NCBI GenBank assembly: GCA_004194705.1
Contig: SADC01000318.1
Location: forward strand, 1-64,000
DNA length: 64,000 bases
Reading direction: 5' to 3'
DNA from: Ditylenchus dipsaci
Taxonomy: Eukaryota; Nematoda; Chromadorea; Rhabditida; Anguinidae
The notes below the pieces were generated by a model that was not told the DNA's origin, did no database searches, and saw only the letters and a program-made list of their open reading frames with translations. This document shows positions 13,100 to 25,300 of this stretch, in pieces. The position numbers were made by a program, and so were the translations under genes. Position 1 is the stretch's first letter. Each line of letters starts with the position of its first letter.

Positions 13100-13391
13100 T
13101 ACGTTATTTCACACCTTTCGCACCGACAATATCGAGGGTATTTGGCCGCTGCATGGCCAAAGACCAACACATTCTACATTGAAATGGATTTTTTTCTGTG
13201 TAACAAACGGGCATGCCATTTTTAACAAAAATGCATAGCTACAATGCACAAAATTTTTAGTTGTTTAAGTCTCTTTATACAAATAAGTTTATTACAGCAG
13301 CAGTAGTATTGTTTTGTCGTAATATAAGTGACAAGAGTTAAGTGTTGAACTGACCACAATTTCTTTCATATAAAATATATGTCCTTGGTGT
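13100..13391. other. 3' flank of the coiled-coil gene
   Basis: No feature recognised; it presumably carries the 3' untranslated region of the minus-strand gene. Confidence 0.4.
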
Positions 13392-16300
13392 TCACTGGTC
13401 ATTAGCTGATTGACCAGACTGTTCAGATGTGTCCAGTCCTGCCTCTCCAGCAACAGGTATTTCGCTCATGGAGTGTCGATTGCGGGGCTGGCGAGAAAGG
13501 TCTACTTTGTTGAGCATTTGGTTGAGTTGGCGCTGGAAATCGTCATCTTCCTGGCGACTAGCTTCCAAACGCTGCGAATAGATCAGATAAATAAGAATGT
13601 CTGATTTATAAAAAGAGGGTTTTAACAACCTCATGGAAACTTCTGCGCCGTTTCTCCCGGTCTTCTTTTTGTTGCTTTAAGGTTTCCATCAACTTTTCGT
13701 TGTGTATCTTTAAACGCTCTTCAACCTTGTCCATGTACTCGTTCAAGTGGTCCAGTTGGGAATCCAACCTACGGATTTCTGCAAAAGTGATTGGATTAGT
13801 TGTAGTTCATTTCTCTATTCTCCGCTAATGTTCAGGGTGTATTGCCAGGGTTAGCTGTTCACGCTTTTTTTCAAATTTGGGGTTGTTTGAACGAATTGGG
13901 CAGAAAGAGAGAAAAGTTAGAAAGAGTGAAAAATTTGCTACTAAAAAGAGTAGTACCCATTTCTGGCAATGCCTCCTTCGAAAACGGCACCTTTGTCTCT
14001 ATCATACAGGGTGTCTCAAAATTTCGTTAACATTTTAAAATTTAATGGGGCGAGGGAACTTTTTATACGCATACGCACCCCGAAAAGAACATAAATATTT
14101 AGGAAAAAATCGATTAGGAAATTAATTCATTTGAGAAAAAATACAAATAAGGAAAAATTGGTCCTGGCACGAATTGTTTCGGAAACAATTATTTCTAAAT
14201 AAAAAAAAGCGAGCAAAATCAGTTCAAGAAAAAATAAATTGTGCATTTTGCTTTCCTTTCTCTATTTGGAGCTGTGCGGCTGTATTTTAATTGTTTATCG
14301 TATTCACTTGTGTTTTACTCAACTTTTTCAGTTGCTGATCATAATCATGAGTCCGGCTACATTGCCAAGTGTTGTCTACAGCAGTGAAGATGAAGTGAGC
14401 TCAGACGAAGCCTGGAGCGAATGGAGCATTGAAAGTGATCTGATCGATCCTGAAGTGGAAGAACAACAGCAAGCTGAGATAGAAGAAAATCTAAAAGGCA
14501 GAGTGGTTCGTCCAAAAAAAGAGGAAGACGGTTGTGGATCCTTCGATTCCAATTCAATTCATTCCAAGCCAGCGCAAAAAGAAGAATGGAGGTGACAGTT
14601 ACCTGGCCCTGTTCGACAGTAAATATTTTACTTTTCATAAAGTGTGTATCGCTGTCTAGGTGTAAATGTTTAAGGCGAGGTGTACAAGCGTTCGCAATTA
14701 CCTGACACGGAGGGAATTCAGCAGTGGCTTTGCATTAAAGTGAAGGAGGGATGCAAATCAACCATGCTGACGAATCGGGCAAACGAATGTGTTGGCAAGA
14801 TCGAAGGCGGTCACTCACATGTCACAGCAAAGGTCGATCTGGATATAAGAAAATTCATGTCCCAGATTCCAGTAATCGCTCTAGAAGATCAGGTTTGCGT
14901 GATTAGTTTCTTACTCTATGATTCCCAAGCTTTTATTATACTTTTTTAGTCAGCGCCACGCGAAATTCATTCGCGGTTAGTGGAAAATGTGTCAAGCAAA
15001 GTCAAAGCTCGGGCAAATATGCTGAATACTTCTGCCGTTATCAACTACCATCGAAGAGTTAGTTTCGTCTCAGATTTCTTGCAAACTTTGTGTTATTAAT
15101 TAAATCATTTCCGGAAGCGCGATGAAGATCCAAGGACTACGACAAATCCATATTTGAAGTCGGCTCGAGCGAAAAGAGGTTTATCGAATACTTTGTGCAG
15201 GTGTGCATTTTACAAAATTCTTTCACGTTTTATTATGCTCTTGTAGACTTGGCTTGGGCATATCAACGGCCGCCGTCCAATGTTTCCGAATGAGCTGTGG
15301 AACTGCTTCGATCTTACAAGGGAAGGCAAGTCCAAAACAACGAACTCATTAGAGGCATGGCACAATGCGCTGAAACTAACTTTAGGATCTCCTGACGGCA
15401 AGCGACCAAGGTTTTGGAAGTGGTTGCGCCAAATGAAGAAGGAATGCAGCTTAAAGGAGGCCGAACTCATCAGACTTCAAAGTACGCCAATGAAATTGAA
15501 GACCGCCGACAAGCGAATTGCACAACAAAGGAAAGAACTGGCTGAGAATTACAATCCGATGGAAATGTTTCAATATTTGCAAAATCAAGCCAATTACACT
15601 GTTATAGATCAGTTCTGATTTTTGAATGCTTTTTGTTGTTATAATAAAGTTTTCGGAAATAAATTTCAGTTGTTGAACGCACTTGTAATTGTGATTGGTT
15701 CTGCATGATATGTTGTTTAGAAAAAAGGTGCAATTTTTTTTGATGTTCGTTTTTCTCCGTTCGAACGGGAATTAGGAATGTGCTTACGTCGAATTTGTTT
15801 CTCTCGATATCAAGTGTAAAGCATTGCGAACCTCAAAGATCCCGAATAAATTTTTCTCGCTTCTTTATTTCCGAAAACGCATCTTTCTAAAAGCATTTTA
15901 TTGCCAAAACAATATTTACAAAACAATTCGTGCCAGGACCAATTTTTCTTTATTTGTATTTTTTCTCAAATGAATTAATTTCCTAATCGATTTTTTCCTA
16001 AATATTTTATGTTCTTTTCGGGTGTGCCTTTTATACGCATACGCACCCCCTGAATGCACACCTATTCATTTTACTATACTTTTTAGTAAGTTCACTGACT
16101 TCTAGGTCCAAAATCCACCGAGAAATCAATTCCAACCGTTTCCAGCACTGCTTAAATGTCAGCAAATGCTTTAATTTTGGAATTTCATACAAAATTACAG
16201 ACCTGTGCAGGATGGCATGGAATTGGACATCGTTGAATGTTTTTGAAATTTTAGATCTAACTTAATATTACCTTCTTCTCTGTATGATGGCTCAAATCGA

Positions 16301-19300
16301 AGCTTAGATCTTAGCAACATTTTCGTATATGAGATGTGTAACTTGTCGAAAAAAGTCGGAAAATATCAATCAAACCAGTCAAAGAAAACCCTAAAAAGAT
16401 CGATTTTCGGAAATTTAGCCTCTTTTAGCCTGTGGATAAGCTCCAGTAGGTGTGAAACCCTGCGCTGAGGATTTTGTTGGATAGCCAGGAAAATAAGGAT
16501 TATTTTGGCACCAAACTTGTAAATAAAAGGAGATAAAAATAAGATATGCAACCAGTGGTAGTCGAACCTGTCATCTAGATGATGCGCAAATAAATTTCCT
16601 CTCCCTTTAATATTTTTTGTTCAAATTTCAATTTTTCCTATTCGTTTATAATTCATTATTCGTTATTAGTTTATTATTCGTTCTATAATGGCTTTATTGG
16701 AGACGTTTACGGGACTTGCCATCCAAAAATTCAGAAAAAAGGGTGCCAAGTTATGCTGCCCTACTTTTTCAAATATGTTAACGTAATTTTAAGACACCCT
16801 GTATTCTCGGTTATACACCACCCTCAAGTTAAAGGGGCATGCCGCATGCCCGTCGCTGATTGGAATATTTTAAAAAATGGGTGGGGCTGGACCCACATAG
16901 GGCCTTCTCTCAAAACACGTATTATGTTTTTTCAATGTTTTAGCACCCAGAACAAACAAAAACACGTTATTAGGATCCGACCGATGATTTTTTTTATGAT
17001 TTTTGGGTGCTGACACGCTGAAAAAACATAGTTCCGGCGTGTTTTGAGAGTAGGCCTATAGTGTACTCCTGCCGACTAATCATATCGAAATCGAACCAAC
17101 CAACGTTTAAGCAGTTTTAAGACCTTTCTCCTCTAATTAGCTCAGAAAAGGCTGAATGTGCCAAACTATCCGTTTTGAGCAGAATTTCACGCTGAACACG
17201 AAAGCTGAACAAAATTCGAAACAGGCCGAATTCGAATGGGTAAAGCAGCTTTTGAAGTTGTAACATGAAATTTTTTTACTCTGTTTTCTTTTTAGCAAAT
17301 CATCAATGCTGACACCGGATTCGTGCTCAGCGTAATCGATTTACTTTAATAGCTGCTTTTAACACAAATTTTTTTAGAATCAAATGTTTATTGTATTGAG
17401 CGGAATTCGAAATTTTACAGTGACGTTAATGTTTTAAGAGCAGTTATAAAAATAAAATCGACCACGCTGAGCACGAATCTAGTGTCGGAATGGAGGATTC
17501 GCTCAAAAGTGAAGACAGTTGGAGAAGCTCTTAACACAACTTTAGCAGCTGTTTTACCAAGTCTAATCCGAACTGTTTTCAGCGTGAAATTCTGCACAAA
17601 ACGCATAGTTCAGCATACTCAGCCTTTCCTGCCCCGCTACCTAGAAGAACGTCGGAGTTAAGCAACAGGATGACAGCTAATGTTAAAGAGGCGTAGCGGG
17701 GAGTAAGTCGGTCAAAAACCATGACCTATTTTCAAAGGAAAAAATCGATACCTTTCGCTTATTATCTTAAGGAACCTGTCTCTTCCTTATCATGGCAACT
17801 TGAATGGTTTGAATGCGCGCGGGACCACACGCATTTTGTCAATAATAATTTCGAATTGTTTTTTTGTTTGCGCTGATTGTTCAGAAAATAAATTTGAAAA
17901 TTTGTTCAAAACTTAGAACCACTCACTAGTCGAGGCCAACGTTGCTTGACAATGCCAGATCGGTAGTGTAGCTGAGATTCAGGGCTACCAAATGAGCTGT
18001 TGATAAAGTGGACGTTGTTAAAACTGAGTTAAAAAAGAGAGACTCCGCCCAACCATCCGCACTCGGATTTGAGTCAGAATTCTTGGGCGGATTTGAGTTT
18101 TTGAAGCAACTTTCACTCAGTCAATAGCTCATTCGATAGCCCTAAACCTCAACTATATGATGTGAGAAGCTAAATAAGGAACTAAAGAATAAAAAAACTA
18201 CACCAACGAAATAATTTTGGGAAAACAGTAAAAAGGCGAGGATTCTATTTCGCAGATTCTTAGTAAGTAGTCTGTTTTAGCATCCGCAAACAGACTCCTC
18301 ATTGTGAATGCGCCTTTAAAGGAGGGATGAAAGCTGGTGAGGAGATAGTCTCGACACGAAAAGATTAATCCAAGTTTTGTGTTCTTGAATTGTGGTTTTA
18401 GAGCCATATTTTGTCGACAACTCGGTGTTGCTATGACAAACAAACTTGTGCAGAATTCAAACTTGGATTAGCATCTTCTATACCAGAATTAAGAAATTCC
18501 TTCAAAAAATGCCCTAAAAATTGAAATGAAAAAGGGAAAAAATTATCGAAAAAAGGTCGATTAGCCTTATATAGGATTTCGATTTTTAAGGAATTTTTTA
18601 AAGGAATTTAGAAATTCTGACATTTTTGATGCTGATCCCACTTTTGAATCTGCACAAGTTCGTCTGACATTGCAACACCGAGTTGTCGACAAAATATGGC
18701 TCTAAAACCACATTTCAAAAACATAAAACTTGGAGTGATCCTTTCGTGTCGAGACTATCTTCTTACTAGCTTTCATTCCTCTTTTAAATCTCTTACCTTT
18801 CTGTCTTTAATTCACCGCCTAATTTTGTAATTTAACCTTTCTGCCTTATTCAAACAGAATTTTTCAATATATTTATAACATCGTGTAGCCCTGAATCTGA
18901 GCTTTCTAATGAGCTATACTATTTGACTGTATGCAGGGTTTTGTTTTTTACTTACGACCATTTCATTTGCTTATTTAATCAGCATTTTGACAAGACAAAG
19001 AATTGATTCAATCCTCAATAAAGCGATAATGGTACGCCCTTTTATATGCAGAAAAAATTCATTTATTGCATTTCTTAGAAAAAAATTATAGCTGTTTCGA
19101 ATTCTATTAAAAAATTCCATTTTTGACAATCAGAAATTTGATTAAAATTTTGATTTTTTGTTGGGCGCTATAATAATAATGTAGCACCGTGTCTTAGCGC
19201 ATCTCAAGGTCTACTAAACCCGGTTCTTATACTTTATCCCGACCCCACCCAAATATAAGAAGGAAAAAACACAGAATTTGAGCTAGCTTTTGTTACCTGA

Positions 19301-22300
19301 GTCCTATTGAATAAGCAAATCTTGCATGTATGCATGCTTTAGGTTATCTAAAAATGCAATTGACTTGTTTATGTCGAAATTTAAAAAATGTGCAAGCAAC
19401 AAAATTTGGGTGGGGTCCGGATAAAGGATAAGAACCCAAAAGCCATTTCACGGATTTTTTTGAATGTAAGGTTTTAAACAGTGTGATAAAGGCATCGGTG
19501 CCAAATTTCGACTTGGCACGTTGACTTACAAGGAAACCGCCCGAACTGTACGATCGAATTCGCCAATTTTGTTAAAACCATCTTGTAAAGCATAGTCGAA
19601 TTGTATAGTGTAGCCGGAGTTATTTTGGCGGACAGCGACAAAAATTTTGAGTTCTAGATCAAAGAAAGCCGAAAAAACCCCAAAAACGCCAATTTTGGAT
19701 ATTTCAGTGCTCCAATTCTCGGTATATTGTTTGTCAAGTGCCAAATCTAATTATTATGGCCTTATGTTACTTTTTGATTTTACGTTTTTATGAATTGTTT
19801 CAAAATTTTTTGAGAATTCAAATTTTAGTGATAATAATTAGATTTGGCACTTGACATGATGTGCCGTGAAAATTTGAGTTTTCAGAAAATTTTGAAATAA
19901 TTTCTAAAAACATCACTTTTAGACGTAAAATCAAAAAGTAACAAGGTCATAATAATCAGATTTGGCACTTGACAAACCAAAAACCGAGAATTGGAGCATT
20001 GAAATATCTGAAATTGGCGTTTTTGTGGATTTTCCGGCTTTCTTTGACGTACAACTAAATTTTTTTGTCGCTGTCCGCTTAAAAAACTCCGGCTGCACTA
20101 TACAAATCGACCACGCTCTACCAGATGGCTTTGAAAGGATTTGCGAATTTGATCGTACAGTTCGGGCGGTTTCCTTGTTAGTGCGTGCCGAAAATTTTTT
20201 GGTGTCGGTGCTAGTGCCGGTGCGCAATTTATTTAAGGCGGTGCCGTATTTTATTGGGTTTATATCAAAATTATGATCAATTTAGAAAAAAAATTGAAGT
20301 TGTACAAATGTCGATTTAAATTTCATTAGTCACAGACTCTAGGTTTGCGTCTTTGATGATTTAAATCAAGTTTTTTTGATCCAGATTTTCCACTCAGCTT
20401 TGGTCACCATAGGCGATGTAAAAAATATGAGGATCCTTTTTATGCCTAAGTTAGTACAACTAGCAAGGACTGTCTTGTCTCGCTCTGCAACTTCGCAACA
20501 GTGTTTCCGAAAATGTAATTTTGTATAGTGTAGTTTTGAAATCTACTGAAAATTTCAAAACTACCTGTAGTTTTGAAACTACACTGTATTTTTGTAGTTT
20601 TCGAACTGCATTGTAGTTTAAAAGTCTTTAAAACTACAGTGAGTTTCGAAACTACACTGTAGTTTTGATACTGGGTAACGTGACTATGATATCCTTTACA
20701 TATGACCCTAGTCTACAGTCTTCAATCTAATTTTTTTAGTTTATTGAACAAAGAAGACAAAGAATTGAGTGGTGGGTACACAGTAATCAGCATGCTTATT
20801 GCACCAATTGAACTGTTGTCTCAGTGATTTCTGCTGTTTTTTTTTGAAGACCTCATTATGTGGCATATTTTAGGTTGGTTTTGAACTCCTCATTAGTTTT
20901 CAAAACTACACTGTACAAAGCTAGCGTTGAATGACTTCTCTTAAATCAAAAAATCAGAAGGCCGCATAAACTTTTTAGAGCGGGCCGCGTTATTAGAGGG
21001 AATACGGTAATCTATCTCTGATACAGCCTGATCTTCCCCTGATCCGGCCTGATCCACCTTCGATCCAGCCAGATATGCCTTACCCGGCCCTGATCCAGAG
21101 GTGGATCAGGCAGGGCCAGTCTAGATTAGTATTTAAGGATAAAAGATTACCCGTGATCCTGATCTGAAGTCTGAATACGGATCAAGGATTATCCCTGATA
21201 CTGATCTGACTGCTGAAAACGGATCAGAGATCAATGATTATCCTTGATGCTGATCCACGATGCAGGGTGTGAATACCTGCCCAGATTTTTTAAAAACATT
21301 TTGTAAAATCGATTTTGTAGCTCTTGAACTGCGCCACAACATAGCACTAAAACGTGCTATATTGATAAAACAATAAATGAAAAAATAAATCATTCAAAAT
21401 GATAAAAAAAATGTGTGTTAACTTGTCAAAAATTGCATTTTTAATATAATTTAAAACAGCTATAAAATTTTATCTAATAAACATATCTTTCCTGTTAGCT
21501 TTCAATTTAGTGGTGAATCCCTTCTTTGTCTAGGCAAGATAGTGATTTAATAAGCAAATCAAATCGTCGAAAATAAAATAAAAAACCATGCAATTTAAAA
21601 ATTTAGGAGGTTTACTTATTAAGAGAAGGTAAGTTTTTGGTTCAGGTCTCTCCATTCAAATGCATGATGGCTTGTTCACGTTGTTAGAGTCAGAGCTCGA
21701 TTAGAGTTCAAGTTAGAGTTAGATATCGGGTAAGAGGTGTTCATGTACTCAAAAACCCGAACTCTAACTCTAACTCGAGGATGTTCATGTAACTCGAGTT
21801 AGAGTTATGGCTTGTTCACGTTGTTAGAGTTAGAGTTCGGGATTTTGGTTTCGTGAACACCTCTGATCCTAACTCTAACTCGAACTCTAACTCTAACAAC
21901 GTGAACAAGCCATAACTCTAACTCGAGGGTGTTCATGTACCTGGAGTTAGAGTTAGAGTTCGAGGTTTTTGTTGATGCCTATAACTTGGATTCCCTTGTA
22001 GCAAATCCCCCAGAAACTAACTTTTAGTGGCTTTAGACGGCTTTCGGGTATGATTCTGAGCTATCTGAGCTATATACGTAAACATTTTCAAGCTCGACCT
22101 CGAACTCTAACTCGATGTACGTGAACACCATCGACTTAGAGTCAGAGTTCGGGTTTTCGAGTACATGAACAACTCTTACCCGAACTCTAACTCTAACAAC
22201 GTGAACAAGCCATTAGAGGTAGAGTTCGAGTTAGATTTCGGATCAGAGGTGTTCACGTAACCAAAATCCCGAACTCGAACTCTAACAACGTGAACAAGCC

Positions 22301-25300
22301 ATGAATATCTTAATTTTTACATTTTTTAGTTCTACAGTTACAATCTCTGGCTTATTAGAAATCTGAGATCCAAGGCTACACGATAATGTAAAAAATTAAT
22401 ATGAGAAATTCGATTTTAAAATTAGGCGGGGAATTTAACACAGAAAAGCAGGAGATTTACAGTAAAAAGGCGGGCGGTTTTTATGTCAATCCTATTTTGA
22501 GGGCTTTGAGACGTCTTTTTTTAAAGATTTGTCCTTTTTTCGGGACCCCGAATCTTTTTTATTGCCGAAATTCAATAAACACTGGATAAAATGACTTTTT
22601 CATTTAAAAATGGTCCAAGTGTGCTTTTTTACACCAATATTTTTTTCTGAAAAAAATCCGGCGGCCCTGTAATAAACGCTACTTTGCTCTTATTGAAATG
22701 TCAAAACCGCACCTTCAGTATTATCCTCCATGTCTGGTGATGCCTCATAGAGTGCCTCCATGGTTCTGTGAAGCAGGGCGGCTGCCGAAGTAGTACTATT
22801 ACCCTGACCAGGTAGTAAGCCATTAGCTGGAGCTTCTTGCACACCACCATTGGATTCTGGCAATGGGGGGTCTTCCCTCAGCTGCATATCCTTGGAACCT
22901 TTGTTTCGAAGTCGAATCACTGGCTTGCTGAGCTGCTCTGTCTCCTCCTCTTTCTTTTGCAAATCCACTGGCTGCTGTATGTCTGAAAAAAATGAATAGA
23001 TTTGCTAATCCACTAATCGAATAATTACAAACGCACAGGCAAATCAAGTTGTTGTCATATTTTGGTTAAATATAATTTTATTTTGTACACCAAAGATAAA
23101 AGTTTAGTGAGCAAAATACAAAACGCCAATGCTAAAAAGGCAATATTTTGAAAGGCCAAGTAGTATTTTTTTCACGGATTTCCGTGTCACATGGGCGAGA
23201 GTGTGTCAATAAGGGGCTGGAGTATGTCCTTTTTCAGGTAGATAAAAAAAGTTAATTCTAGAACCAACGGAAAATATTATTTTCGTCCTAAAATCTATTT
23301 TTTTAAGATTTGTCTGATTTTTAAAAATTTAGTTGGAAGCCCTGTACAAAAAGGAATACATCGGTTGATTTTCTGTAAATTATATTCTTGATTAAAACAT
23401 TCTTTCCTTTATGACCACTTCGAAATCAGTTTCTAATGCGCTTTCGTAGTTCGATAGAGAAAATTATTCACAAAACCAGAAGAAAACATTTACACGTGGA
23501 CGAACTACGAAAAACCTCACATACAGTATTTTTTCTAATTTCGCCCGCGTCTCTGATTCCACCCCCGCCAGAGGCTGAGTTAAAAAATTCAGCCCCTTTC
23601 TAATCCCCCCATCCAAAGCAATTTATTGTTGAGTTATTTTTCAATTTATTGTTGTTCCTTTCTAAACATTTAACAGTGTGCGCGTAACAGCGATGCTCAC
23701 AGCACATTCTGATAATTAAAAAACAATATTTTTTGATTTTTTAAAGCGTTTAGAAACAGGTTAGTGCTCGTGTGTAATGGAAAAGTAGGAATGAATGATG
23801 AACTAGCGCGCGACTCCGAGTTTTCAGCAGGGGAAGTGACTTAACTGGACTACACGCAAATTATTTTCAGTTTCTGTGCTAAGTTTAGCCAGGTTGGAGT
23901 AGTGTAGTTTCCATGGATGTTTTCAAAATAAACTACCGTAATTTTTCCAATAGCTCACCCGGGTGAATTATTTTTCAACCCCTCAAAAAAAATTTCGAGA
24001 TCGATCTCGAAATGTTAGCTAAAATTTAAAAAGCGGAAGCAATAGAGCTCGTGGGTGTTATAATAAACAGCTTTGCAAAATATTCACTCTATTTCGAGAT
24101 ACGAAAAATGCGACAATGTTATTGATTTTTGATTGAATTTAGCGTTGAAGATTATTTTTATGTCAAGATTGTCAATGAAAATTTTTTGGGTTCAGCGTCG
24201 ACGGTCAATTCGTCGACATTTTCGGTAGAAACCGCGACTCGAATACCTTACCTCACAAAACTCCGAACTCTCATATTCTAACTTATTATCCTCCTGTTAT
24301 TTTTTAACTTAGGCCTATGGTAGGCCAGCGTACGAGGAAAAATTCAAAATTTATACTTAATTTTGATCTAGGTTAATTTAATCTCGATAGAGGTACCCAT
24401 AGGGTTGACCAAGGACAAGTATTTTTTCTGTCTTTTTTTGGCTCAAAAATGCCTTGTTTTTTTCTTAGTCAAAGCGGAAAGTTATAACCATCAGGTAGCC
24501 TTGCTCTTTTAGTTTATAACGGCGTATCATTTGTTGCAACATCATTGAAAAATTTAGCACAAAAAGGTGAAAGTATGAACCAAATTATTTTTCCGGCTTG
24601 CTACATACTTTTATGTTTTTCTGCTAAATTTTTCAATGATGTTGCAACAAATAATACGCCTTAAGAAAATAGAAGAGCAAGCTACCTTATGTTGTTATAA
24701 CTTAAAAAATTGTTCATGTACTTTCCGCTTTGACTATGAAAATAAAAACAATTCACCATTGATCCAAAAACAATGCAGAAAAAAAATATTTATTCGTTGG
24801 CCAATGGGTAAATACCCGGTTAAATATGTTAAATACCGTTACGATATTCAGGAGGCGGTATCAAGGTGGAGGTAACCAGGAGGTGGTGCCCAGCGGGGGT
24901 ACCTAGGAGGTGGTAAACAGGTGAAAGTACTAAGGAAGGGGTACTCAAGTGGTAGTATCTAGGTGAGAGTATCCAGGTGAAGGTAACCAGGAGGTGGTAT
25001 TCTGAAGGTGTTACTCAGGTGGGGGTACCCAGGAGGCGGTATCCAGGTAAGTGGGATCAAGAGGTGGTAACCAAGGAATTACCAAGAGGGGAACTCAGGT
25101 GGTGGTACCTAGCGGGGTATCCAGGTAGGAGTACTCAAGATGTGCTACCCATTTGCGGAGTTCCCAGGGGTGTCCTTTGGCCTTAGCGACTTTTATAGTT
25201 ACCAATGATAGGGTTTATATTAGGATTATGAAAAAAAAGAAGTAAGGTATTTTTTCCAACAGAAGCAATAAAAAGCAGGAAATGATCACAAAAAATATTT

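Noticed and set aside
21667..25160. Regularly spaced repeats as a CRISPR array
   Set aside because: Units are contiguous or palindromic without unique spacers, and the DNA is eukaryotic with spliced genes.
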